Shown piece by piece: positions 9,128 through 17,654 of a DNA stretch of 64,000 nt. The notes below the pieces were generated by a model that was not told where the DNA came from, made no database searches, and saw only the letters and a program-made list of their open reading frames with translations. Positions within the stretch are counted from its first letter, which is position 1; every line of letters starts with the position of its first letter. Source of the DNA: Chloroflexota bacterium. Its GTDB lineage: Bacteria; Chloroflexota; Anaerolineae; B4-G1. Location: the NCBI GenBank assembly GCA_012514315.1, contig JAAZAN010000091.1, positions 25,146 through 89,145 of the forward strand, read 5' to 3'. The translations under genes were made by a program, and so were the position numbers.

Positions 9128-9725
9128 GCATCGAGGAGGCCAGCTACGCCACTTTCGTCCGCGATCAGGCTTAAGCCCGTTGCGCAGTGCTCACTGGACT
9201 CTCCCATCGGCCATCTTCGGGCCGCGCCAGCCTGCTTCGAGCCGGGGGCACCCAAGGCGTTTGTGGTGGCCCATGGAGCTGGCTTCGATGTCGATCCATA
9301 TGTCGATACGTTCTGGAGTGCATCGATCCAACCAACGGACGGACGCTGGGGCAATGGGCATGGCTCAACCTTGCTGGCTACAGGCAGAGTCTCAGCCACA
9401 CGTTTCGAAACACATCCTGGGAGGTTACGCTCACGACGACCCAGTGCTGGTCACCGCACAGGGCACATATGGCAATATGTTTCTGCAGGGTTGGGACCCC
9501 GGTCTACGGTCACGATGGCAGGTTCACATCCCCAAGGAAAGCCCTGGCGCCCGCAGCAGTCACACGAGCCCCATCACAGATCTGGACCAGGACGGGATTG
9601 AGGAGATCATGTGGGGAGAACAGTGCATTGAGCTGGACGGTGGCACTGAGTTATTCTGTGCGGACAGCGAAGTATATCGTGGTCATTCGAATATCGGTCC
9701 AATTCGCAATTCCTTGATTTTCTGA
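9128..9725 (+). pseudogene. Decayed FG-GAP/VCBS-type beta-propeller gene, split across three frames
   Basis: No single frame gives a sensible protein, but protein-like pieces follow each other in order in different frames. Frame 2 gives CSLDSPIGHLRAAPACFEPG then VVAHGAGFDVDPYVDTFW. Frame 1 then gives DPTNGRTLGQWAWLNL and QSLSHTFRN. Frame 3 then gives ILGGYAHDDPVLVTAQGTYG and SPITDLDQDGIEEIMWGEQC, whose D-x-D-x-D-G pattern is that of FG-GAP repeats, then a stop at 9725. The piece after DTFW appears to jump, so an internal deletion plus at least one single-base shift is likely. The C-terminus seems cut short just before the rpe promoter. The original function is unknown. Confidence 0.68.
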
Positions 9726-9742
9726 CCGTTCCGGTGTATCTT
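9714..9742 (+). promoter_or_regulatory. Promoter for rpe, giving a nearly leaderless transcript
   Basis: TTGATT, 17 bases, TATCTT. The -10 box ends only nine bases before the ATG at 9752, so transcription would start almost at the start codon. No convincing Shine-Dalgarno precedes that ATG, which fits a leaderless message. Confidence 0.45.
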
Positions 9743-9751
9743 AGGTGCCTA

Positions 9752-10432
9752 ATGAATCAGCCAATCAAAATCGCCCCATCGATACTCTCCGCCGACATCA
9801 CTCATCTTGCTGACGAGGTCCGGAGGGCAGAGGATGCAGGTGCCGACTATATTCATGTCGACATCATGGACGGAAACTTCGTCCCCAACATCACCTTCGG
9901 CCCACTCGTCGTGAAAGCGGTGCGCACCGTGACAGACCTGCCACTGGATGTCCACCTGATGATCAGTGATCCCGCCTTCTACGTACCCAGATTCGTAGAT
10001 GCAGGCGCCGACATTCTGACGGTCCACATCGAGGCGACGCCACACGCACACCGCCTGATCCAGCAAATCCGCGAGGCGGGTGCACGTCCAGGCATCACCC
10101 TGAATCCATCGACGCCTGCGATTGCGATCAGCGAGATCATCACCGACGTTGACCTGATTCTGGTGATGACAGTCAACCCAGGGTTCGGCGGTCAGGCATT
10201 CATTGAACGTACGCTGGACAAGGTTGCCGATCTTCGTCGTATGCTTGATGGTGCGCGGAGTGACGCAGAGCTTGAGGTGGACGGGGGCATTGGACCGCTG
10301 ACGGCGGGACGGGTCGTTGCCGCCGGCGCGAGAGTCCTGGTGGCCGGTGCGGCTGTGTTCGATGCACCGGAAGGCGTCTCGTCTGCAATCAGCACGATCC
10401 GCGAGGCGGCTTATACTGGGCTGGAACGATAA
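9752..10432 (+). CDS. rpe: Ribulose-phosphate 3-epimerase
   Basis: A 226-residue TIM barrel that interconverts ribulose 5-phosphate and xylulose 5-phosphate in the pentose phosphate pathway. Visible motifs are IAPSILSADITHL (Ser), HVDIMDGNFVPN (His, Asp, Met), VHLMISDP, MTVNPGFGGQAF and LEVDGGIG (catalytic Asp). The length is normal. The track start GTG at 9734 overlaps the promoter, and ATG at 9752 matches the usual family start. It is followed by a hairpin facing the convergent rpmB gene. Confidence 0.94.
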   Translation: MNQPIKIAPSILSADITHLADEVRRAEDAGADYIHVDIMDGNFVPNITFGPLVVKAVRTVTDLPLDVHLMISDPAFYVPRFVDAGADILTVHIEATPHAHRLIQQIREAGARPGITLNPSTPAIAISEIITDVDLILVMTVNPGFGGQAFIERTLDKVADLRRMLDGARSDAELEVDGGIGPLTAGRVVAAGARVLVAGAAVFDAPEGVSSAISTIREAAYTGLER

Positions 10433-10448
10433 GGGGCTAACGAAGAAA

Positions 10449-10468
10449 AGCCCCCGTCACCGGGGGCT
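10449..10468 (-). terminator. Rho-independent terminator for rpmB
   Basis: AGCCCCCG, loop of four, CGGGGGCT: an eight-base-pair GC-rich stem between the convergent rpe and rpmB genes. On the minus strand it is followed directly by TTTTCTT, so it is a good terminator for rpmB. On the plus strand there is no T run, so its effect on rpe is doubtful. Confidence 0.77.
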
Positions 10469-10512
10469 GGCTCGGCAGACCCAATTATCAAGACAATATG
10501 AACAATAGAGTA

Positions 10513-10695
10513 CTAGCGCGCCTTGTTCAGAGTCCGCAGACACCGAGTGCAGACATACGCCCGACGCAACTGACCGTCAATCTCCACATGGACCCGCTTG
10601 ACGTTGGGCTTGAATTGACGATTAGTAGCTCGTTTGGAGTGGCTGACGTTGTGACCGAATTGAGGCCCCTTGCCACAGATCTCGCAGTTCGCCAT
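10513..10695 (-). CDS. rpmB: 50S ribosomal protein L28
   Basis: A 60-residue large-subunit ribosomal protein. It begins [20 protein letters not shown] and ends [14 protein letters not shown]. The two Cys pairs (CEIC and CTRC) mark the zinc-binding form. The track ORF is too long at its N-terminus; ATG at 10695 has GAGGTGA upstream. It is divergent from asp23, in the order known from Firmicutes (rpmB, yloU, yloV). Confidence 0.95.
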   Translation of the reverse strand: MANCEICGKGPQFGHNVSHSKRATNRQFKPNVKRVHVEIDGQLRRAYVCTRCLRTLNKAR

Positions 10696-10728
10696 AACTA
10701 TCACCTCACAGGAAGTTCGATGGAGGCA

Positions 10729-10757
10729 ATCATACCACAAGGTAACCTTTCGCGCAA
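10729..10757 (-). promoter_or_regulatory. Promoter for rpmB
   Basis: Minus strand: TTGCGC, 17 bases, TATGAT, about 35 bases before the rpmB start. Confidence 0.58.
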
Positions 10758-10804
10758 CCGGCGGGCCATCCCACAGTCGGGACGGGCACGCCTGAGGGGG
10801 AAGC

Positions 10805-11158
10805 ATGCCTGACGTTCAATACACTGGCAGAATCGAGGTATCATCCCGGGCGATCGCCAGCATTGCCAGTAATGCAGTGCTCACAAGCTACGGCGTGGTC
10901 GGCAGAGCAACCAGAGACGTGGCTACTGGGATCGCCGAGATACTGAATCGCGACAACAAGCCTGGGATCATCGTACATATCGACGATGGCGAGATTGCCA
11001 TTGACGTATACATCATCGTGGAGTACGGCACGCGCATCGCCGCTGTGGCCCACAGTGTTATGAATGTCGTGAAGTACAGCGTGGAGCGAGCGATCGGTGT
11101 ACCCGTGAGAGCGGTCAACGTCCACGTTGAGGGTCTGCGTATCAGCAGCATCGATTAG
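10805..11158 (+). CDS. Asp23/Gls24 family envelope stress protein
   Basis: A 117-residue Asp23-family protein (YloU type). [22 protein letters not shown] opens the domain, and the centre is [18 protein letters not shown]. Such proteins are linked to the cell envelope in Gram-positive bacteria; the molecular activity is poorly known. It is followed 12 bases later by the FakA-like gene, the order seen in Bacillus (yloU-yloV). A second, diverged member lies at 19.5 kb before nusB. ATG at 10805 follows GAGGGGGAAGC. Confidence 0.88.
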   Translation: MPDVQYTGRIEVSSRAIASIASNAVLTSYGVVGRATRDVATGIAEILNRDNKPGIIVHIDDGEIAIDVYIIVEYGTRIAAVAHSVMNVVKYSVERAIGVPVRAVNVHVEGLRISSID

Positions 11159-11170
11159 GAGCCCACCAGC

Positions 11171-12832
11171 TTGACTGAACAGACATTAGCCACAGTGACT
11201 CATCGATCATCCGTACTCAGCGTTGACGGGCAGGAGTTTCGACAAATGATCCGCGCCGCGCTCACGTGGCTTCAGCACCACCAGGGCGCGATCAACAAGC
11301 TCAATGTCTATCCTGTGCCGGATGGCGACACAGGCACCAATATGGTCCTGACAATGCAATCGGCATGGGAGGAGATCAACCACGCCGATGAAACGAGCGT
11401 GGGAAAAGTCGCGCATCGGATGGCGCATGGCGCGCTTATGGGAGCCCGCGGTAATTCCGGCGTCATACTGTCGCAGATATGGCGTGGGTTCGCGCGCAGC
11501 CTCGATGATAAGCATATTTGTCGGGCCAAGGATCTGGCTGACGCTTTGCAGGAAGCAGCCACGACTGCGTACAAGGGCGTGGTCAAGCCAGTGGAAGGCA
11601 CGATACTTACGGTGTCCCGCTCTGTGGCAGATGCTGCGGCCCAAGCCGCCGGTATGACGGATGACATCGCTGGCATGCTTGAACAGGTGACATTCGCTGC
11701 GCACGAGGCAGTGGCGCTGACACCCTCCCTCCTACCGGTTCTGCGAGAGGCTGGCGTAGTCGACGCTGGAGGACAGGGGCTGTATATCATCCTGCAGGGC
11801 ATGCTGTTCCACGCGCGTCGTGATCCGATACTGGAGCGTGCTCTGGACTCAGATAGCTCAGCAGAGTCTGTCATCGTTGCGCCTGAGCCCGCGGAAATCG
11901 GTTACGGCTACGACGTGCAGTTCCTCGTTGTGGGCGAGCATCTCGATATGGACACGATTCGCCAGACCATCGTGGGCATGGGAGACAGTGCCCTGGTGGT
12001 GGGCGATTCATCGACGATCAAGGTGCACGTACACGTTCCTGATCCTGGCATTCCCCTGAGCTACGGCGCCGGTCTGGGTTCGCTTCGTGATGTGGTCGTC
12101 GAAGACATGCAGGCTCAGTATCAGGACTTCCTCAACCGCAACAACGGTCAGCTCGGTCAGGGAGAGGACAGCTCTCGGTCTATCGCTGTAGTGGCCGTTA
12201 CGCAGGGAGAAGGTCTGGGCAAGGTGTTCGAGAGTCTGGGCGCCGATGCCATCGTGCCGGGTGGGCAGACTATGAACCCCAGTACCAAGGATCTGCTGGA
12301 GGCCATCGAGCACCTCCCGTACGACCAGATAATCCTGCTGCCCAACAACAGCAATGTGGTCCTCGCTGCCGAACAAGCCCGATCATTGAGCGACAGAAAT
12401 GTGGTGGTCATACCCACCCACTCCATCCCTCAAGGCGTTGCAGCCCTGTTGGTGCTCAACCACCAGACAAGCCTGGAATCCAATGAGGCGGCCATGCTTG
12501 CCGCAATGGACGAGGTCCAGACAGGCGAGATCACCGTCGCTACACGTTCGGCGACTATCAATGGCATCTCGGTACTTGATGGTCAGATCATCGGCCTGCA
12601 CAACGGAGAGATGGCGGTATCAGGAGCCAGTATCGACCGTGTTGCCCTGGATCTTCTCGCCAAGATGAACCCCAGTCAAGCGGAGATTATCACACTCTAT
12701 TACGGAGATGCGGTGAGCGAGGGCGAGGCTACTGTGCTGGCCGAGTTCATTCAGGAGCAATGGCCTGATCTTGAGGTCGAATGTGTCGACGGCGGTCAGC
12801 CACACTACCATTACATTCTTTCAGTCGAATAG
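11171..12832 (+). CDS. fakA: DAK2-domain fatty acid kinase subunit FakA/YloV
   Basis: A 553-residue protein, the usual FakA length. The N-terminal DhaL domain carries LNVYPVPDGDTGTNMV (Mg-nucleotide Asp residues) and GARGNSGVILSQIWRG. A central domain and a C-terminal domain with IILLPNNSNVVLAAEQA follow. FakA phosphorylates fatty acids presented by FakB (DegV) proteins, feeding exogenous fatty acids into phospholipids. A DegV gene lies immediately downstream, which supports that pairing. The TTG start at 11171 follows GGAG. Confidence 0.9.
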   Translation: MTEQTLATVTHRSSVLSVDGQEFRQMIRAALTWLQHHQGAINKLNVYPVPDGDTGTNMVLTMQSAWEEINHADETSVGKVAHRMAHGALMGARGNSGVILSQIWRGFARSLDDKHICRAKDLADALQEAATTAYKGVVKPVEGTILTVSRSVADAAAQAAGMTDDIAGMLEQVTFAAHEAVALTPSLLPVLREAGVVDAGGQGLYIILQGMLFHARRDPILERALDSDSSAESVIVAPEPAEIGYGYDVQFLVVGEHLDMDTIRQTIVGMGDSALVVGDSSTIKVHVHVPDPGIPLSYGAGLGSLRDVVVEDMQAQYQDFLNRNNGQLGQGEDSSRSIAVVAVTQGEGLGKVFESLGADAIVPGGQTMNPSTKDLLEAIEHLPYDQIILLPNNSNVVLAAEQARSLSDRNVVVIPTHSIPQGVAALLVLNHQTSLESNEAAMLAAMDEVQTGEITVATRSATINGISVLDGQIIGLHNGEMAVSGASIDRVALDLLAKMNPSQAEIITLYYGDAVSEGEATVLAEFIQEQWPDLEVECVDGGQPHYHYILSVE

Positions 12833-12927
12833 AGGGAAATCGAGGCTCAACTGAGGGACGCCATCTGCCCCAACCTGAAAAGTATGTCCGCTGATGCTCT
12901 GGCACAACGTCAGGGTACATAGCCATA

Positions 12928-13809
12928 ATGAGCGGAGGTCAAGTGTCCAGAGTTCACATCATTACCGACAGTGCCGCGAAGATCGATCCCAATGTAGCAA
13001 AAAGGCTGGATATCACGGTTGTCCCGCTCAAGATCCGGATTGAGGGCAAGACCTACCAACACGGCGATGATATTGACAGTGAGAAGCTTCTCCTCAGAAT
13101 GTCGCAAGAGCACATCCGCCCCAGGATCGTCGGACCAACCGCGGAAGAGCTTCGCAGGATCTATGCCCAAGTAACCCGACATACTGATCAGGTTATCTCG
13201 CTTCACTCTTCGGCCAATCTAAGCCTGGTTCATAGGGAAGCACGGAAGGCAGCTGGTGAATTCCTGGGGCGCTGTGACATCGCGGTCGTCGATTCCGAGA
13301 CTCTATCCCTTGGCCTGGGCATCCTGGCCGAGGAGGCTGCCAGACTGGCCGCCGCTGACGTCTCCTTGAGCGAGATTGTGCGGCGAATCCGTGGAATGAT
13401 TCGTCACATCTATATTGATCTAATCACAGAGACACTGGACTATCTGGAGCACAGCCGTCTCATCAGCCCTGCACAGGCCATCTTGGGCACGATGCTCAAT
13501 ATCAAGCCATTTCTTGCCCTGGAGGAAGGCCAGATCATACCTATGGAGAAGGTACGCAGTCCGGAGCGCGCCATCGATAAGCTGGCCGAGTTTGCCGGAG
13601 AATTCACAAAGATCGATCGCATCGCGATCCTTCAGAGTACACCCTACCCAACGGACGATACTTCAGCGCTTCGTGAACGGCTCGAGTCCGTGGCGCCCGG
13701 GCACGAGTTTCCGATCCTGCTCTATGGACCAGTGTTGGCCTGCCACATCGGGCCCAATGCACTCGGGCTGATCGTCTACGAGAAAGCCACCCGGGAGGTC
13801 TACATTTGA
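12928..13809 (+). CDS. DegV family fatty-acid-binding protein (FakB-like)
   Basis: A 293-residue two-lobed protein. VHIITDSAAKIDPNVAKRLDITVVPL is the DegV opening, ISLHSSANLSLVHREARKAA is the Ser-rich acyl-binding region, and VVDSETLSLGLGIL follows. DegV/FakB proteins hold a fatty acid for phosphorylation by FakA. It lies 95 bases after fakA. Two starts are possible: ATG at 12928, or GTG at 12943 with GGAGG only four bases away. Ligand chain length cannot be told. Confidence 0.88.
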   Translation: MSGGQVSRVHIITDSAAKIDPNVAKRLDITVVPLKIRIEGKTYQHGDDIDSEKLLLRMSQEHIRPRIVGPTAEELRRIYAQVTRHTDQVISLHSSANLSLVHREARKAAGEFLGRCDIAVVDSETLSLGLGILAEEAARLAAADVSLSEIVRRIRGMIRHIYIDLITETLDYLEHSRLISPAQAILGTMLNIKPFLALEEGQIIPMEKVRSPERAIDKLAEFAGEFTKIDRIAILQSTPYPTDDTSALRERLESVAPGHEFPILLYGPVLACHIGPNALGLIVYEKATREVYI

Positions 13810-13849
13810 TGGCAGTTGAGCCATCTACTGCCGTTTGTAAGGCAACTCA

Positions 13850-16276
13850 ATGACAACAATGCCTCAGGAGAAACTGCTCAAGATACTGAACCACGAAGCG
13901 GACGAATGTCAGGACCAGGCCATGCACGGCGGCCTCGCCCGATACGCAGAGACGTGGATTGAGGAGGCAATCGCGCATTTCGGCCCTCAAGCACAAGCCT
14001 GGGTACATGAAGTGGCCGACTCGTTGCGCCACTACTCAACGCTGAACACCACTGAAGAGCGGGAGATCATGATCATGGAGCTCCTCAGGCAGGTGAAGGC
14101 CGGCCCTCACGCGTCGTCTACTGCGCCTCAGTCCGCTGATCCGCCCACACGAACTGAGCTTACCAACACACACAGTTCGGCCAACACGTCGTCGGAGAGT
14201 CGAGCAACCTCTCCCGCCAACCACAGAGAGCTCGATTCAGACGTGACCGCACTTCAGGGCGTCGGATCGAAGTATGCCGAGCGATTGCATCAATTGGGTG
14301 TAGCGACCATCCGCGACCTGCTCTACCTGTTCCCTCGCCGATATGATGACTACTCGCAACTTCTGCCCATCAACCGCCTGGAGCTCGGGGAGGAGGTCAC
14401 TATCATCGGACAGGTACGAGCCGCCAGCGAACGATCCACACGCAGCGGCCTCAATGTCTTCAAGGCGACGCTCGACGATGGAAGTGGGCGTGTTGATGTG
14501 ACCTGGTTCAACCAGAAGTACCTGAGTGGACGCATCAAGCCCGGTGATCACATCGTCGTCAGCGGCAAAGTATGTGAATACCTGGGCCGCCTGTGCTTCA
14601 ACTCACCCGAGTGGGAGCACGTAGACGATGAGTTGTTGCACACCGCCCGTATCGTGCCTGTCTATCCCTTAACCGAAGGGCTCAGAGCCAGGTGGCTACG
14701 CTCGCTGATGAAGCGCACAGTCGACTACTGGGCACTGCGATTGCCTGACCATCTCCCGAGCTCGATCCGCGCTGAAGCCGATCTCGTCGATCTGGAACAG
14801 GCGATTGCCCAAATCCACTTTCCGGACACGATGGAGAGCCTCAATCGCGCCCGTCACAGACTCGCGTTTGACGAGCTGTTCATCATGCAGATCGGACTCC
14901 TACAGCATCGAGACGAGTGGCGATCAACACCGGGCAGACCGGTGCCAATCAACGACGTTGTGCTACAGGATTTCCTGAGCGGCCTTCCATTCCAGTTGAC
15001 CCAGGCACAGCAGCGTGTCCTGAACGAGATCGTGTCAGACTTGCGTTCAGACAAACCCATGAATCGCTTGTTGCAGGGGGACGTGGGGTCCGGCAAGACC
15101 ATCGTGGCAGCAAGCGCAATACTTCTGACCGCGGGAGCCGGCTACCAGGCTTGCCTTATGGCGCCTACTGGCATCCTGGCCGAGCAACACTTCGAGACTC
15201 TCTCTCGGCTGTTTGAACAGGCGCCGATCCAGCCCACCGTCCGTCTCTTGACCTCATCCATCACTGGTCAGGAACGGGATGAGATCTCAACGAAGCTGGA
15301 GCGCGGTGAGATTAGTGTCATCGTTGGCACACATGCGTTGATCCAAGCATCTGTCGCATTCAGGGACCTGGCTCTGGTCGTCATCGATGAGCAACATCGC
15401 TTCGGTGTCGAACAACGTACTGCACTTCGCCAAAAAGGCTACAATCCGCACACTCTGACAATGAGTGCCACTCCGATACCTCGCTCACTTGCCCTGACAA
15501 TATGGGGACACCTCGACGTATCGACTATTGACGAGATGCCTGCAGGTCGGCAGCCGATACTTACGCGAGTCATTATGCCGTACGAACGCGAGCGTGCGTA
15601 CGGGTTTGTTCGAAGTCAGGTCGCCAAAGGCCACCAGGCCTTCGTCATCTGTCCGCTGATCGAGGAATCCGACAAGATCGAGGCCACAGCGGCCGTTGAG
15701 GAATACGAACGTCTTCAGCGAGAGATATTTCCCAGTCTGCGCATCGGGCTGCTCCACGGCAAACTGAGAAACGAAGACAAGGAGCGGATCATGGAGCAGT
15801 TCACGGCAGGAGAGCTTGACATACTGGTAGCCACTGCCGTGGTGGAAGTCGGCATTGACGTTCCCAATGCCACCGTGATGATGATTGAGGGTGCTGAACG
15901 CTTCGGATTGGCGCAGTTACACCAGTTCCGTGGGCGCGTCGGGCGTGGATCAGCACGTTCCTACTGCCTGCTGATCTCAGAGTCGTCACAGGAACAAGCG
16001 ACCGAACGGCTGAAAGCCGTGGAGTCTATCGATGATGGATTCGCTCTGGCGCAGAAGGATCTGGAGCTCCGCGGTCCGGGCGAGTTCCTGGGCACTCGAC
16101 AGGCCGGGCTCCCTCAGCTCCGATTGGCCCAGGTTACGAACTTGCCTCTCGTTGAGGCCGCGCGAGGGCATGCCCAGAGACTCTTTGAGGTGGACTCACG
16201 TCTCGAGCACCCAGATAACCGTCTATTGGCACGCCGGGTGATTCAGTTCTGGAGTCAGTGGGAGAAAGTCGATTGA
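13850..16276 (+). CDS. recG: ATP-dependent DNA helicase RecG
   Basis: An 808-residue helicase that remodels stalled forks and Holliday junctions. Residues 1 to about 125 form an N-terminal extension with a charged, Ser/Thr-rich linker. TALQGVGSKYAERLHQLGV opens the wedge part, followed by an OB fold (IIGQVRAAS). Helicase motifs are LLQGDVGSGKTIVAAS (Walker A), VVIDEQHRFGVEQR (motif II), TMSATPIPRSL (III) and HQFRGRVGRGSARSYCLL (VI). N-terminal extensions occur in some Chloroflexota and cyanobacterial RecG proteins (general recollection). The TGA overlaps the TTG start of coaD. Confidence 0.93.
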   Translation: MTTMPQEKLLKILNHEADECQDQAMHGGLARYAETWIEEAIAHFGPQAQAWVHEVADSLRHYSTLNTTEEREIMIMELLRQVKAGPHASSTAPQSADPPTRTELTNTHSSANTSSESRATSPANHRELDSDVTALQGVGSKYAERLHQLGVATIRDLLYLFPRRYDDYSQLLPINRLELGEEVTIIGQVRAASERSTRSGLNVFKATLDDGSGRVDVTWFNQKYLSGRIKPGDHIVVSGKVCEYLGRLCFNSPEWEHVDDELLHTARIVPVYPLTEGLRARWLRSLMKRTVDYWALRLPDHLPSSIRAEADLVDLEQAIAQIHFPDTMESLNRARHRLAFDELFIMQIGLLQHRDEWRSTPGRPVPINDVVLQDFLSGLPFQLTQAQQRVLNEIVSDLRSDKPMNRLLQGDVGSGKTIVAASAILLTAGAGYQACLMAPTGILAEQHFETLSRLFEQAPIQPTVRLLTSSITGQERDEISTKLERGEISVIVGTHALIQASVAFRDLALVVIDEQHRFGVEQRTALRQKGYNPHTLTMSATPIPRSLALTIWGHLDVSTIDEMPAGRQPILTRVIMPYERERAYGFVRSQVAKGHQAFVICPLIEESDKIEATAAVEEYERLQREIFPSLRIGLLHGKLRNEDKERIMEQFTAGELDILVATAVVEVGIDVPNATVMMIEGAERFGLAQLHQFRGRVGRGSARSYCLLISESSQEQATERLKAVESIDDGFALAQKDLELRGPGEFLGTRQAGLPQLRLAQVTNLPLVEAARGHAQRLFEVDSRLEHPDNRLLARRVIQFWSQWEKVD

Positions 16277-16779
16277 CACGCATTGCAATCTACCCAGGGA
16301 CATTCGACCCAATCCAGTTCGGCCATATCGACATCGCCACCCGGGCCGCCACAATGTTCGATGAGTTAGTGTTTGCTATCTATGACCGCCCGGACAAGCG
16401 CCTGCTCTTCACCGTAGCGGAGCGAGCCCAGTTGGCCAGTGATGCACTCGGACATATCCCCAATATCCGCGTGGTTCCCTACTCCGGCCTCACCGTCAAC
16501 TTCGCACGCCAGGTCGGTGCATCGACAATCGTCAGGGGATTGCGCGTCATTCCGGATTTCGAGCTCGAATACCAGATGGCTTTGACCAATCGTCAACTGG
16601 CCCCGGACATTGAGTCCATCTGTTTGATGACACGTCAGGAACACACCTTCCTCAGCTCCACCATCGTGAAGCAGATAGCCTTGCTGGGTGGTAATGTGAG
16701 CGGAATGGTCCCGCCTCATGTTGAGGCAGCACTACGAGCCAAACGAGACGAACAAGAGGGATACGAGAGCTTTGTGTGA
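16273..16779 (+). CDS. coaD: Pantetheine-phosphate adenylyltransferase
   Basis: A 168-residue enzyme adding AMP to phosphopantetheine in coenzyme A synthesis. IAIYPGTFDPIQFGHIDI carries the T/HxGH nucleotide motif, with RGLRVIPDFELEYQMA for substrate binding and FLSSTIVKQIALLGG at the end. The track start at 16258 is longer, but the TTG at 16273 sits inside the recG stop (TTGA) with GGGAG upstream and gives the family's usual N-terminus. It follows recG and precedes a coiled-coil protein. Confidence 0.93.
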   Translation: MTRIAIYPGTFDPIQFGHIDIATRAATMFDELVFAIYDRPDKRLLFTVAERAQLASDALGHIPNIRVVPYSGLTVNFARQVGASTIVRGLRVIPDFELEYQMALTNRQLAPDIESICLMTRQEHTFLSSTIVKQIALLGGNVSGMVPPHVEAALRAKRDEQEGYESFV

Positions 16780-16819
16780 CCCGTTATCCGAGCTATGAGC
16801 GAGCGCAGGAGGCAGAATC

Positions 16820-17314
16820 ATGGACATCTTGCATCTGGTGGATCGCCTGGAGGAAGTTGTCAAGGGAAGTAGCCGCTTGCTCTTTGGCAACATCCGGCTT
16901 GTGGATGAGCGCCAGATCTGGCCATTGCTTGACCAGATGCGCATCTCGATTCCCGATGAGGTAAGGCGCGCCGAGCGGATCATCCGTGAGAAAGAGCGGG
17001 TCCTGGCCCAGGCCCATGAGGAGGCTGAACGTATCACCACCCTGGCACGCAGCGAAGCCGCCCAACTCACAGCCGAGCATTCCATCATTCAGGCTGCGGA
17101 GACTCGCGTGGCTGGGATCCGCGAGCGCGCAGAGCGAGAGATACAGACCGTCCGAGCGGAGGCGGACGAGTACGCATTCAACACGCTGTGTAATCTTGAG
17201 CAAGAGCTCAAGAGAGCGCTCACAGTGATCGAAAACGGTATTCAGGCCCTGGAAGTCAGGGATAGCTCGGGATCCCCCCCACCATCCCGAAAGCACCCGC
17301 CCTCTGAACCTTGA
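16820..17314 (+). CDS. Coiled-coil protein of unknown function after coaD
   Basis: 164 residues. The first 40 (MDILHLVDRLEEVVKGSSRL) are predicted helical. A long charged coiled coil of about 100 residues follows (ERIIREKERVLAQAHEEAE), resembling ATP synthase b-subunit and DivIVA-like stalks by composition only. The C-terminal tail is Pro/Ser-rich. ATG at 16820 has AGGAGG at a good distance. There is no signal peptide or clear membrane segment. I recall similar small coiled-coil genes beside coaD in Gram-positive genomes, but assign no function. Its stop lies inside the promoter of rpmF. Confidence 0.68.
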   Translation: MDILHLVDRLEEVVKGSSRLLFGNIRLVDERQIWPLLDQMRISIPDEVRRAERIIREKERVLAQAHEEAERITTLARSEAAQLTAEHSIIQAAETRVAGIRERAEREIQTVRAEADEYAFNTLCNLEQELKRALTVIENGIQALEVRDSSGSPPPSRKHPPSEP

Positions 17315-17323
17315 CAGGTTCAG
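17304..17323 (+). promoter_or_regulatory. Inverted repeat centred on the rpmF -35 box
   Basis: CTGAACC, TTGACA, GGTTCAG: seven-base arms exactly flanking the consensus -35 hexamer. A dimeric repressor bound here would block sigma-70. It does not match the FapR site I know (TTAGTACC...). Operator role inferred. Confidence 0.5.
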
Positions 17324-17339
17324 CACTCCGCCCTATAAT
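17311..17339 (+). promoter_or_regulatory. Perfect consensus sigma-70 promoter for rpmF-fabD-fabG
   Basis: TTGACA at 17311-17316, 17 bases, TATAAT at 17334-17339, all 12 positions at consensus and optimal spacing. It overlaps the last bases of the upstream coding region and drives the L32/fatty-acid genes. The leader then holds a hairpin, GTCTGG (17351-17356) with CCAGAC (17365-17370). Confidence 0.87.
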
Positions 17340-17406
17340 ACACGATCTGTGTCTGGCCACATGACCAGACCTGTATAGTCTATCGGTCAATGAGGAGTGT
17401 GAAGAA

Positions 17407-17592
17407 ATGGGTGCAGTCCCGAAGCGAAGAATCTCCAAGGCGCGTGCCGGCAGGCGGCGCAGCCACTTGGCCTTGCGCGCAGACCATTTGGTCACTTGCC
17501 CACAATGTGGTGCGCCGGTGCGTCCCCATCACGTCTGCCTATCCTGTGGCACATATCGTGGCACAGCAGTCATCGAGATAAAAGAAGAGTAG
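17407..17592 (+). CDS. rpmF: 50S ribosomal protein L32
   Basis: A 61-residue ribosomal protein. [20 protein letters not shown] is the basic N-terminus, and CPQC with CLSC forms the zinc ribbon. ATG at 17407 follows GAGGAG. Co-transcription of rpmF with fatty-acid synthesis genes (plsX, fab) is well known in bacteria, and the same link is seen here with fabD and fabG downstream. Confidence 0.95.
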   Translation: MGAVPKRRISKARAGRRRSHLALRADHLVTCPQCGAPVRPHHVCLSCGTYRGTAVIEIKEE

Positions 17593-17654
17593 ACTCGGAG
17601 CCGGGGTCGGATGTGCCCCGCTAAGTGATCGGACGCCCCTATGCAAGGTGTGAC

